DNA from: Dyadobacter fermentans DSM 18053
GTDB taxonomy: Bacteria; Bacteroidota; Bacteroidia; Cytophagales; Spirosomataceae
Direction: 5' to 3'
DNA length: 64,000 bases
Assembly: GCF_000023125.1 (NCBI RefSeq)
Contig: NC_013037.1
Coordinates: 682,001 to 746,000, forward strand
The position numbers were made by a program, and so were the translations under genes. The notes under the pieces were generated by a model. It made no database searches, was not told where the DNA came from, and saw only the letters and a program-made list of their open reading frames with translations. Below are positions 45,238 through 53,792 of the stretch, in pieces (within the stretch, counting starts at the first letter, position 1; each line of letters starts with the position of its first letter).

Positions 45238-47169
45238 TCAAAGATTTTCAAACAAATTCTCGGTAGCCGTGAAGCCTGTGAAAGAGCCGTTCTTGGCCTT
45301 TACCGCCTCGCGGTATCTGATCTGCCGTTCGGTTAATTCAGTCCCCGGCGATACCGGGTTTTCCGCGCGTGCAAGCCTTGCCTGGCTTTTCAAAACGGCT
45401 TTCGGGCCGGTGCGGGGATTTTTCAGCCAGTTCAGGATGGTTTTCCGCTTGGTGTCCGAAAGGTCGCGCGTGACGGGCATGTGCATCGTGTCGTTGATGT
45501 CGAGCGAGAATGCGAAAATGAGGATATTGCGTTTCTCCGCCAGCGCCGCGGGATCGGCCAGGTCGACCACATATTTGCTCATGATCGGGTATAAATTGCT
45601 GTACTGGATCATCATTTCCGAAATATCATCCCAAACCGGTTCGGCGATTTCTTCGAAATAGTCGCGCAGGTGCACGACCAGCTGTTCCGGGCCGAATGCC
45701 GGGTCAATTGTGTCGGATTGGTAGGTGAGGGTGTAAATCTGCCCGTCGATGTACACGCGGGGGCTGTGAATGGCGTTTCCGGTCAGCCGCATTTGCGCTT
45801 TGCCTTCCGCATTCGTTTGGAAGCTGCCATTGAAAGTGAGGCCCTCGGCGGGGTAATTGTTGCCGTACAGTTCCGAGATCGGATTTTGCGGTCCCACAGG
45901 CGTGTCGGGCGTCGGCGGATCGATGCTGATCGTCACGTTCGCATTCGGAAGCGGCTTGCCCCATTGATAGGCATAAAAGTCGACATCGACGGACTGCCCG
46001 TCGTCCAGGCGGAGTACAAAATTATCCGCCCTGGCCACGAGCCCGTCCACCGCCTCGCGCGCCAGGATGGCATATTGCCCGGGATTGGCGGCAGAGGGTG
46101 TGATAAGGATCAGCTGGTGGTTGCGCAGCGCGTCCACCGTTTCGTCGGACAGGTTTCCGAAACTCACGATCCCCCCCGTACGGAGCAGCCATTCGGGGTC
46201 CGATTGGTACGGTATCGCGCCGATTTCGATAAAATCACCGGGGGCGATGTACGACGTTGGCGTTTGAGCACTCGCGGCACCAGTCTGCGGGATTTTGCTC
46301 ACAGCAAGGCGCAAATCCTGCTGAAAATTGATCGTACCCATTGAGTTGGCAACAGGAAAACTCGCGCCAAAATCAGCGGTAACCCTTTTTTGAGCTTCTT
46401 CAAATATAAAATTCGTCGTAGAAAAATACATCCCGCGGACATTGGGCGTCACGCTGATGCCATACATTCGGCGCGCCGCCGCGAATGTAACCGGCTCGTT
46501 TTCAAAGTACGGTCCGATCGAGCCGATGATGCGCCCCAGCGAAAACCTGCCGTCGTTGTGCGAATAATAATATCCGAACGGGTTCATATTGATAGCCAGC
46601 GTATTCCGCTGGGTCGTGGCACGCAGCGTGCGCAGGAATGCGGAATCGTCCGCGTGCGGGCCCCATTCGATATTCGTGATGGTGGAAGTCCAGGTGGCGC
46701 CCAGGGGCTGGCCGTTGCTTTTGCCGCCGTCGAGCTGGCGGCGCTGAATGTCTCGGAAGCTGGTCGTGTTGATATCGCCTTTGAAAAGCAGTTTTCCTTC
46801 GGCATTGCAGATCCTGAGCTGGACACACCAGAGCGCGGAGAACATTTGCGCGTCCGGGTCCAGGTCGACCATCTTGCCGGTAGGCCTGCCTTCCGCGCCC
46901 ACAACCGCCTGGCCGATGATCATGTCGTCGGAAGGATTGTGCTGCATAGTGCCGTCGGGCAGGAAAATCTGCTGCACCGAGCAATTGCGGAAGTCGAAAA
47001 CCGCGCCTCCCTCGGGGTTCCACCAGCCGTTGGTCGAGCCCTGGCCGGGTTCCTGGAAGTTGGGTTTGAAAGTGGCGTTGTTGTAATGTGCCGTGTCGTT
47101 GTTTACTGTGCTGACATCGGAGAGGAAGTCGCCCGTAAACACGAGCCGGGGGGCATGTAGGTAAGACAT
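45238..47169 (-). CDS. Homologue of the N-terminal part of VioB/RebD-type proteins
   Basis: A 643-residue cytoplasmic protein without signal peptide. It opens MSYLHAPRLVFTGDFLSDVS, as VioB does (DFPRIHFRGWARVNAPTANR in the known protein). Near its end it has IQYSNLYPIMSKYVVDLADP, then MPVTRDLSDTKRKTILNWLK, matching VioB YYELVYPFMSDKVFSLADR and MPSTRELSAPKARLFLKYLA. In VioB this is followed directly by the ferritin-like domain; here it ends and a separate ferritin-like gene follows. Summed length (643+343) equals that of VioB/RebD, about 1000. VioB and RebD couple two indole-pyruvate imines; whether this pair does so is not known. A 14-bp palindrome lies 31 bp upstream of the start. Confidence 0.85.
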   Translation of the reverse strand: MSYLHAPRLVFTGDFLSDVSTVNNDTAHYNNATFKPNFQEPGQGSTNGWWNPEGGAVFDFRNCSVQQIFLPDGTMQHNPSDDMIIGQAVVGAEGRPTGKMVDLDPDAQMFSALWCVQLRICNAEGKLLFKGDINTTSFRDIQRRQLDGGKSNGQPLGATWTSTITNIEWGPHADDSAFLRTLRATTQRNTLAINMNPFGYYYSHNDGRFSLGRIIGSIGPYFENEPVTFAAARRMYGISVTPNVRGMYFSTTNFIFEEAQKRVTADFGASFPVANSMGTINFQQDLRLAVSKIPQTGAASAQTPTSYIAPGDFIEIGAIPYQSDPEWLLRTGGIVSFGNLSDETVDALRNHQLILITPSAANPGQYAILAREAVDGLVARADNFVLRLDDGQSVDVDFYAYQWGKPLPNANVTISIDPPTPDTPVGPQNPISELYGNNYPAEGLTFNGSFQTNAEGKAQMRLTGNAIHSPRVYIDGQIYTLTYQSDTIDPAFGPEQLVVHLRDYFEEIAEPVWDDISEMMIQYSNLYPIMSKYVVDLADPAALAEKRNILIFAFSLDINDTMHMPVTRDLSDTKRKTILNWLKNPRTGPKAVLKSQARLARAENPVSPGTELTERQIRYREAVKAKNGSFTGFTATENLFENL

Positions 47170-47199
47170 GGTGAAAATTGGTTGTTTGGGGAGAGAGAG

Positions 47200-47213
47200 T
47201 AACCAATTGGTTA
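47200..47213 (-). promoter_or_regulatory. 14-bp perfect palindrome upstream of the VioB-like operon
   Basis: TAACCAATTGGTTA is a perfect 14-bp palindrome centred about 38 bp upstream of the VioB-like start codon, in an otherwise GA- and AT-rich segment. It is a good candidate operator for a dimeric regulator; the divergent AraC-type gene is the obvious candidate, though AraC proteins more often use direct repeats. Confidence 0.5.
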
Positions 47214-47225
47214 TTTTTTACTTAC

Positions 47226-47249
47226 TAATTCTATATTCTTGTAGAATTA
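47226..47249. promoter_or_regulatory. Second inverted repeat in the AraC/VioB-like divergent region
   Basis: TAATTCTA (47226-47233) and TAGAATTA (47242-47249), 8 bp arms around an 8-bp centre, lie 13 bp beyond the palindrome at 47200-47213. The two together suggest a regulated promoter region. Confidence 0.4.
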
Positions 47250-47366
47250 ATTATTAAACGGTCGTAAGTGCTTTCAGTCAAAGCCAAAATGAATAGCGGA
47301 CAGCCACTAGGAAGCTGCCGCGAAAACCATTTATTTCGCTTCGGCAAGTAACCTCTCTTCGATGTG

Positions 47367-48455
47367 ATGGATAACTGGAAAGCAATTGCGTATCTTCTGG
47401 CGTTCGGGCAGGGGTTTGTCCTCTGTTTGTCGCTCATTGCACGCAGCTTCGGCGGGCGGCGCGCCGGCTTGTTCCTGGGGCTGATATTGCTCGTGCTGTG
47501 CCAGGAACTGCTGAATGCCTGGGGCATGCAGGTGCATTATCACAGCCGGCCCGACGCCATTCCGTTCTGGAATTGGCAAAGCTATCTCGTACTTCCGCTT
47601 GCCACCTGGTTTTTCATGCGGCTCACCACGGAGCCGGGCTACGTTTTTAAGCCGAAGTACGGCTCGTTTTTCCTGCCTGTGGCCGTGGAAATCGCCATTC
47701 GGTGTGCGTGGAGTTTTTACAGGAACACGCTGGGTGTGGAAATACCGTCGCTGCTCGACAATGCTCCGTGGTTTTTCGTGACCGAAATCCTGCCCATTAT
47801 GGGAATGGTAGCGGTTTTGGGCATTTACGGTCGACGGTTATCCCGCATTCATTCCGGCTTAAAAACGCATGGCGGTGAACGGAGCGCCCGTACCTGGTTC
47901 CGCTTCTACGGCCTTTTCTCGTTCCTAAGCCTGCTCACAATTTTATGGATCGCCGGGGTGATTTTCGAATGGCCTGTATTTTCGGGTATAGAACTGTTGC
48001 TCGCCCTGTGCCTTTCAGGCCTCGGGTACATCGGCTACATTTCCCCTGACTTCTTCACGTTGCCCGCATTGCCCAAACCCAAACAACCCGAAAAGCCGGA
48101 TTTCGCCCGGTTCGACGATCGGGCGGAGTTTCAGCGGCTGCGCGACGTCTTCCTGCGCGACCAGCTGCACACGCGTTCGGGCCTTACGCTGGACGAGGTG
48201 GCCGGGCACCTGCAACTACCGCCCCGCTACATTTCCTATCTGATCAACGCACATTCCAACACGAATTTCAATGGTTTCGTGAACGGTTTCAGGGTAGAAG
48301 AGGTGATACGCAAGCTGGCCGACCCCGGCGAGCAGCATAAAACAATCCTCGCGCTCGCATTCGAATCGGGGTTCAATTCCAAATCCACATTCAACCAGGT
48401 TTTTAAGCAGCATACGGGCAAGTCGCCGTCGGAGTTTATGCTGGTTCAAAAATGA
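47367..48455 (+). CDS. Membrane-anchored AraC-family transcription regulator
   Basis: A 362-residue protein from ATG 47367. Seven hydrophobic segments fill residues 1-235 (for example WKAIAYLLAFGQGFVLCLSL, FFLPVAVEIAIRCAWSFYRN). A charged linker (PKPKQPEKPDFARFDD) leads to a C-terminal AraC helix-turn-helix domain (about 265-360: SGLTLDEVAGHLQLPPRYIS, KTILALAFESGFNSKSTFNQ, VFKQHTGKSPSEFML). This 7TM-AraC layout is common in Bacteroidota; the membrane part is thought to sense a signal directly. It is divergent from the VioB-like pair, and shared palindromes lie between them, so it probably regulates that operon. Confidence 0.9.
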   Translation: MDNWKAIAYLLAFGQGFVLCLSLIARSFGGRRAGLFLGLILLVLCQELLNAWGMQVHYHSRPDAIPFWNWQSYLVLPLATWFFMRLTTEPGYVFKPKYGSFFLPVAVEIAIRCAWSFYRNTLGVEIPSLLDNAPWFFVTEILPIMGMVAVLGIYGRRLSRIHSGLKTHGGERSARTWFRFYGLFSFLSLLTILWIAGVIFEWPVFSGIELLLALCLSGLGYIGYISPDFFTLPALPKPKQPEKPDFARFDDRAEFQRLRDVFLRDQLHTRSGLTLDEVAGHLQLPPRYISYLINAHSNTNFNGFVNGFRVEEVIRKLADPGEQHKTILALAFESGFNSKSTFNQVFKQHTGKSPSEFMLVQK

Positions 48456-48587
48456 CGTGTACGGAGGCCGAAATGGCCGGAAGTAAGTCCGGAATCGTGA
48501 TTCCGGACGTCCGGGAAAGTGTTCCGGGGCGACGGGTATGCGTTTCAGGGCTTGTTTTGGGATAAAATCATTAAACCTGTCCGTTGT

Positions 48588-49748
48588 ATGTTCAAACCAC
48601 TTTTGCTTCTGTTAGCCATTTGTTTCCCGCCATTAGTATCAATCGCAAACCCGTTCCATCGCCATGTACATGTCGCCTTTGCAGATTCCACTGATGGTCA
48701 GTTTGTGGTAAAGGTTAATGCCAATATAGAGTTGCTGGGGTTCGTCTATTTTCTGGGCTACGAGGGCGCGCAATCGGAAACGCCTTCCTATCCCGACAAA
48801 GACCGCAAACGCTACGCGTACGGGCTTAGCCTTTACCAGCAGTACAAATCTTTTGCAGGCAGTCAAAACCTGGCCGTCGCCATCGGCTTCGCGCAGGACA
48901 TCTGGCTCGATTACTTCATTAACCTGCTCATCCAGCTGGAAGATTTCCCGAATGCGAAGCTGACCGAAGACATCGATCCGGCCTACTACCTGCGTTTTTC
49001 ACCAAAAGGAGATCTGGAAGAGGCGAAAAAGAATGCTGCGGCGTTCATCCGCGCGATGAACGGCCTGTACACGGAAGTAGATTTCAGTTTCTATTTATCC
49101 AAAAGCAAAACCCTGTACGCCAATGCACTCGCCCAGGTGCAGGCCGGGCTGCCGGACAAGCGCATCCTGCCCGCCATGGAGGGCTTTTACCAGGGGCATT
49201 TCGATAGCTACAATCTCATTCCCAGCCTCACGATACCGGCCGGAATGGGTTTCGGAGCAAAGTATCAGAAGGCAAACCGGCACCACGCATTCCACGTTTT
49301 CGGCACATTCGCCATCCAGCAATGGACCGATCCCGCCCGGCTCGACATGGGTTTTGCCGACAAAAAGCATTTGCTCGAACTGAGCACCCACGAATTCGGG
49401 CATTCATTTGCCAATCCTGCCGTAGACCGCCTGCCCGAAACCCTCATTCAGGAAACCCAGCCGCTTTTTGAGCCGATCAAAGAGGCCATGAGCCCGCAGG
49501 GGTACCCCGTTTGGAAAACCTGCCTTTACGAACATTTCGTGCGCGCCGGCGAGGTGGTCATCGCCCGCAAAATGGGCAACCCGGAAGACGCCAAACGTCT
49601 CCGGGATCACTACGTTTTCAACCGGAAATTCATTTACCTCGACACGCTGGTCACTGTACTCGACCAGTACAGCGCATCCGGCAACGGCACTTACCAGCAA
49701 GCAGTTACCAACGCCATGCTGCGGCTGAGGGGGCAGGTAACCAGGTAG
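48588..49748 (+). CDS. DUF4932 protein with zincin-like HExxH motif, exported
   Basis: A 386-residue protein from ATG 48588 (MFKPLLLLLAICFPPLVSIA is a signal peptide; an in-frame upstream start at 48519 lies in leader DNA). The DUF4932 body contains LLELSTHEFGHSFANPAVDR, whose HEFGH fits HExxH of zinc metallopeptidases. A Glu ligand may lie further on, for example in KTCLYEHFVRAGEVVIARKM. Function is not established for the family; a metallopeptidase role is inferred from the motif. It follows the AraC gene by 132 bp on the same strand and is convergent with the GH127 gene at a 13-bp gap. Confidence 0.8.
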   Translation: MFKPLLLLLAICFPPLVSIANPFHRHVHVAFADSTDGQFVVKVNANIELLGFVYFLGYEGAQSETPSYPDKDRKRYAYGLSLYQQYKSFAGSQNLAVAIGFAQDIWLDYFINLLIQLEDFPNAKLTEDIDPAYYLRFSPKGDLEEAKKNAAAFIRAMNGLYTEVDFSFYLSKSKTLYANALAQVQAGLPDKRILPAMEGFYQGHFDSYNLIPSLTIPAGMGFGAKYQKANRHHAFHVFGTFAIQQWTDPARLDMGFADKKHLLELSTHEFGHSFANPAVDRLPETLIQETQPLFEPIKEAMSPQGYPVWKTCLYEHFVRAGEVVIARKMGNPEDAKRLRDHYVFNRKFIYLDTLVTVLDQYSASGNGTYQQAVTNAMLRLRGQVTR

Positions 49749-49761
49749 AATGGCAAGGCCG

Positions 49762-51732
49762 CTATTCCGCTAACCTGATATTCTTAATCTTCACCGGCAG
49801 CCACACCTGCATCGGCCCGCGGCCGCGGTTCGCCCAGGTGTAGTAGGGAATAGCGGTCACCGTTTGCGGTTCCGTGCGGATGTTCAGGCCGTCGGGTGCT
49901 GCTTTTACGACTTGCAGGCCAGCCTGAATAGCCACAATCGGCTCGTCGAGCAGGTTGCTTTTCTGAATGGTGTACGCAGCGTTTGCAGGCACGAGCAGGT
50001 TCCATACCTCGCCGGCATTGTCGGCGCCTTCCACGCAGTACACAATGGGCCCGCGCTGGATGGCAATGCGGCCTTCGTCCGCCTTCACTTCGGCGCGGGC
50101 TTTCACCTGCCGCACGTCCATCGGCAGCCGCACCTCGATTTCGTCGCCGTTCTGCCAGGTCCGGTCGATTACGGCGTAGCCTTTGTCGCTCTGATAGTTA
50201 ACCGATTTGCCATTAAGCAACACTTCAACACGGCCGTTGCCAGCGGCCGCGAAATTGTACAGGCCGCCGGGAACGGGCGTGCCGGCAGCCCAGCCCGGAA
50301 TGCGGACATTCAATGCATATTTCACCTTCTGCGGCGGTGTTACCTTAATTCTGATGCTGCCATTCCACGGGTAATCCGTGCTCATTTGCAGCGGCACTGC
50401 CGTTTTTCCGACCTGGAACGTGGTGTTGCTCCCCACGAAAAGGTTCACCCAGATCTTCCCATCAGCCTTGCCGTAAATGTAATCGCCCACGGACGCCACC
50501 AGCCGGGCAATGTTGGAAGGGCAGCAAGCCGTGCCGAACCATGCGCTGCGGGCATTGTTGCCGATAGAGGAAAGCGGGTTGCCGTAGAAAAAGCGGTCGC
50601 CGGTGAGGCTGAGGCCGTCGAGCGCACCATTGTACAAGCTGCGTTCGAGCACGTCAATGTACTTGGCGTCGCCGGTGAGCGCGTTCATGCGCTGGTTCCA
50701 GAATACCATCCCTACCGATGCGCATGTTTCGCTGTACGCGGCGCCATTGGGCAGGTCGTAGTCGTCGGTGAAGCCCTCGTTGTGGCCCGAAGAGCCTATT
50801 CCGCCCGTCAGGTACATATTCCGGTACACCACATCTTCCCACACGGCGGTCATGGCATTCATATAGCCAGGGTCGCCGGTTACCGATGCCACGTCGGCCG
50901 CGCCCGTGTACTGGTACATGGCGCGCACGGCATGGCCGGTGATTTCCTTTTGCTGCTTTACGGGCACGTCGTCCTGGCAGTATTTCGGGTCTTTCCATTC
51001 ATCCCAGATTTTGCCCTTTCCATATCCGCGGCCGCGTTGTTCCAAAAACCAGTCGGCGAGTTTCAGGTAACGGTCCTCGTGCGTGAGGTGATACAGTTTC
51101 ATCAGTGCCAGCTCTATTTCCTGGTGGCCCGATACCCACGGCCGGTTGGCCACGCGGAAAGTGGCGTCGATATGGTCGGCGAAGCGAATGGCCACGTCGA
51201 GCAGCTTGCGTTTGCCGGTCGTATTGTAATAGGCTACCGCGGCTTCCATCAAATGCCCTGCGCAGTAATCCTCGTGGCGCTCCATGTCGGTCCAGCGCTG
51301 TTGGAGGTCGGTGAGGGTGTAGTAGGTGTTCAAATAGCCGTCGGGGAGCTGGGCGGCGGCTATCTTGTCGATCCATTCGTCGGCTTTTCGTTCCAATGCG
51401 GCATCGGGCCGGTTTTTGAGCGAATAGGCCATGGCTTCGATGGCCTTGTACACGTCGCTGTCGTCGTAGTAAATGCCCTCGTGCTTCTCGCCCTGCTTGC
51501 GGGCTGCTTTTTCGAAGTTCCGGATGCGCCCCGATTTTTCTTCGGTTTGAATGATACACGCATTCAGCGTGGCCGTCGCCACCTTTTCCTGCTTGGGCTT
51601 CCAGAACTGATCGGTAATATTGACTTCCGAAAACCGGACAGGCTGAATGCGCTGGGCTCTGGCCTGAAATGGCGCAGCGTGCAGACTGCAGAGGACAGCC
51701 GAGGTCAGGTAAATTTTGGTGCTTAAATGCAT
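49762..51732 (-). CDS. GH127 beta-L-arabinofuranosidase-family enzyme, exported
   Basis: A 656-residue protein with signal peptide (TSAVLCSLHAAPFQARA). The (alpha/alpha)6 barrel has all the catalytic features known from Bifidobacterium HypBA1: acid/base E319 (GHNEGFTDDY), zinc ligands E335 and C337 (YSETCASVG) and C403/C404 (GTACCPSNIAR), one of which is the nucleophile in this Cys-based mechanism. A C-terminal beta-sandwich follows. It releases terminal L-arabinofuranose, or a related sugar in family relatives such as the aceric-acid hydrolase of RG-II degradation. It is the last gene of the polysaccharide locus. Confidence 0.9.
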   Translation of the reverse strand: MHLSTKIYLTSAVLCSLHAAPFQARAQRIQPVRFSEVNITDQFWKPKQEKVATATLNACIIQTEEKSGRIRNFEKAARKQGEKHEGIYYDDSDVYKAIEAMAYSLKNRPDAALERKADEWIDKIAAAQLPDGYLNTYYTLTDLQQRWTDMERHEDYCAGHLMEAAVAYYNTTGKRKLLDVAIRFADHIDATFRVANRPWVSGHQEIELALMKLYHLTHEDRYLKLADWFLEQRGRGYGKGKIWDEWKDPKYCQDDVPVKQQKEITGHAVRAMYQYTGAADVASVTGDPGYMNAMTAVWEDVVYRNMYLTGGIGSSGHNEGFTDDYDLPNGAAYSETCASVGMVFWNQRMNALTGDAKYIDVLERSLYNGALDGLSLTGDRFFYGNPLSSIGNNARSAWFGTACCPSNIARLVASVGDYIYGKADGKIWVNLFVGSNTTFQVGKTAVPLQMSTDYPWNGSIRIKVTPPQKVKYALNVRIPGWAAGTPVPGGLYNFAAAGNGRVEVLLNGKSVNYQSDKGYAVIDRTWQNGDEIEVRLPMDVRQVKARAEVKADEGRIAIQRGPIVYCVEGADNAGEVWNLLVPANAAYTIQKSNLLDEPIVAIQAGLQVVKAAPDGLNIRTEPQTVTAIPYYTWANRGRGPMQVWLPVKIKNIRLAE

Positions 51733-51758
51733 TGAAATTTCAGTTAAAATCTTGAATC

Positions 51759-53762
51759 CTACTTTTTGCGGATAACCGGGAATTGCGAAATGCGCAGATT
51801 GGTGCAGCCATAGGGGATGAGCACGATGTCTTCTTCCTGGTCCGCCGTTTCGAGCTGATAAGTGAGGCTGTACGGCACCGGGCCGGCCATTTCGTTGTAC
51901 AAGCCCCAGGATGGAATGCGGCGTGCTTTCGTTTTGATCTGCAACGGGGCATTCTCGGGGTTCCAGGGGTAATTACCGACCGGTTTCACTGTTTCCCATT
52001 TGTACTGCTCTTCCAGCTTGCTGTCCGGTGTGAGGATCAGCCCGTAGTTCCAGGGAGTGGTGGGCCGCACTTCGGTGTAGCTGGCGCCATAGTCGATCGG
52101 ATCTTTGTCGTTTTTAACCAGTTTGGAAGTTTCGCCGATCTTCAACGCGTAGGTAAGCGGTCCGCGCTCGACCGATATTGAATTTTCCACCCACGTATTT
52201 TTGAAAATATGCATCGGCAGGCGCAATTCCACTATATCGCCCTTTTCCCATTCCCGCACCAGCTTCACGACCTGGTTCCCGTCAGCTTCGAGCCACGGTT
52301 TGCCGTTTACCCGGATCACCCCTTTTTTGCACCAGGCCGGAATCCGCAAATGAAACGGAAAAATGGCCTTGGCTGAGGGATTTACAGTGAATTTGATAGT
52401 TTCTTCAAACGGGTAGGAGGTTTCTTCTTTCACCGCTACCTGCACGCCGCCGGGCAGCTTAATCGTCGCTTCGCTGGCGGCGTAGGTTAATGCCGCAATG
52501 CCTTTGTCGGCGGTGGCGTACCACAGGTTCTGGACAAATTTCGGCCAGCCCTGGTGCATATTGGACGTGCAGCAAGGATAACCCGTGAGCAGGCCCATGC
52601 AAAGGTCGGTGCCGCCGTGGTTCACGTCGAAATTGCGCTGGTGGCGGGTCAGCATCACCTGGTTGGCCTGCTGGAAATATTGGCGGGTCATGTAATCGTC
52701 GGAAGCCTGCGTCGGCAAGGCATTGAACGCCACTTTTTCGAGCATATCGGCATAGGCCACATCACCGGTGATTTCGAGAATGCTTTCCAGCGAAAACATC
52801 ATTTCCACGGCCGAGCAGAGCTCGGAGCCCTGCGTGGGATCGTTGCCGTGCAGGGCTTCGTCGCCGCCATACAGGCCGTGGGCCATGCCGTTGAACTTCC
52901 GGATATCGGCGAAGCCTTTCTTCGTCGCGTCGAGGTATTTCTGCTCCGGATGGTGCTGGAAATAGATCAGCGGGGCTTTCATGCCCTGCGCCAGGTTTAC
53001 GCAATGGATGCTGCCGCGTGTCGAGAGCAGATCGGTTTGAAGGAATGCGTTCGTGTAATCGAAGGTTTGCCGGTGGATAACGTCACCCAGTTCGAGCAGG
53101 AATTTATCGCCGGTAATGTTATAGAGCCAGTACACGACCGCCAGGTTGTCGGCCCCGCGGTACCGCGCCCAAAACGTCCAGTTGTCGAGTGGCTTGGAAG
53201 GAAGTTCTTTAAGTTGATATTTAAAATAATCGGTCATCAGCGTGATCACGCGCTTGTCGCCGGTGGCTGAGTAGTACTGTTTCAATATTTTGAGCATCAC
53301 CATTTTAGGCCACCAGTCGCGGCTGTTGTCACGCTGCACGCCCGGTTCGTGAGCATAATCTTTCGACGGCCCGAAATATCCATCGGCCTGCTGGCTGGCA
53401 ATGGCCCATTCCACCCACGGTTTGGTTTTGGCGATCAGCTCCTTGTCGTCGAGGATGTAGGCGAGCGGGAGCAGTCCGTCGATCCAGTACGGGCCGCGTT
53501 CCCATTGGTCGCCATCGCCGCCGAGCCAGCCGTTCCGTTTACCCATCACGAGCGGGTACAGCTCGTCGAGCTTGCCGGTGGAGCCGTCCTTCTGGCGGAC
53601 AAGCATTTCCCTGAGCCAGCCCTGCGGCTTAATCGCCCCCAGCGGCAGCTCCGCGTACGGGTTGGCGCGCAGCGGGGCACGGCTGCCGGTATAGGTGCCG
53701 TCGGTTTGGGCATTGGCTTGCAGGCAAAGGGCGAGGGAAAGGGAGCAAAGAAGCTTTTTCAT
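51759..53762 (-). CDS. GH127-like (DUF1680) glycosidase, exported
   Basis: A 667-residue protein with signal peptide MKKLLCSLSLALCLQANAQT. The barrel domain keeps the GH127-type residues in altered context: E302 (GGDEALHG), E314 and C316 (GSELCSAVEMMFS) and C397/C398 (GYPCCTSNMHQGWPK), so it should use a similar zinc-cysteine mechanism on another linkage. C-terminal beta-sandwich segments (PLTYALKIGE, VPYSLTYQLE) end the protein. It is divergent from the GH127 downstream, so the pair probably acts on different arabinose-like residues of one glycan. The precise family (GH127, GH146 or an unnumbered DUF1680 clade) is uncertain. Confidence 0.82.
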   Translation of the reverse strand: MKKLLCSLSLALCLQANAQTDGTYTGSRAPLRANPYAELPLGAIKPQGWLREMLVRQKDGSTGKLDELYPLVMGKRNGWLGGDGDQWERGPYWIDGLLPLAYILDDKELIAKTKPWVEWAIASQQADGYFGPSKDYAHEPGVQRDNSRDWWPKMVMLKILKQYYSATGDKRVITLMTDYFKYQLKELPSKPLDNWTFWARYRGADNLAVVYWLYNITGDKFLLELGDVIHRQTFDYTNAFLQTDLLSTRGSIHCVNLAQGMKAPLIYFQHHPEQKYLDATKKGFADIRKFNGMAHGLYGGDEALHGNDPTQGSELCSAVEMMFSLESILEITGDVAYADMLEKVAFNALPTQASDDYMTRQYFQQANQVMLTRHQRNFDVNHGGTDLCMGLLTGYPCCTSNMHQGWPKFVQNLWYATADKGIAALTYAASEATIKLPGGVQVAVKEETSYPFEETIKFTVNPSAKAIFPFHLRIPAWCKKGVIRVNGKPWLEADGNQVVKLVREWEKGDIVELRLPMHIFKNTWVENSISVERGPLTYALKIGETSKLVKNDKDPIDYGASYTEVRPTTPWNYGLILTPDSKLEEQYKWETVKPVGNYPWNPENAPLQIKTKARRIPSWGLYNEMAGPVPYSLTYQLETADQEEDIVLIPYGCTNLRISQFPVIRKK

Positions 53763-53792
53763 GTGGTTTTAGTTTTAAATGCGCGCCGAGCG

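Noticed and set aside
45213..45238. Frameshift or stop mutation separating the two VioB-like genes
   Set aside because: The upstream gene ends with its own stop and the downstream gene has its own ATG after 24 bp with no in-between coding similarity; the split looks like two proper genes rather than damage.
44182..47169. Violacein or indolocarbazole biosynthetic cluster
   Set aside because: Only the VioB-like pair is present; the tryptophan oxidase and the other enzymes of those pathways are missing from the window, so a pigment pathway cannot be claimed.
49864..51726. 620-codon open frame antisense to the GH127 gene
   Set aside because: The opposite strand encodes an enzyme with all catalytic residues; the antisense product has the His/Ala/Val bias of a shadow frame.
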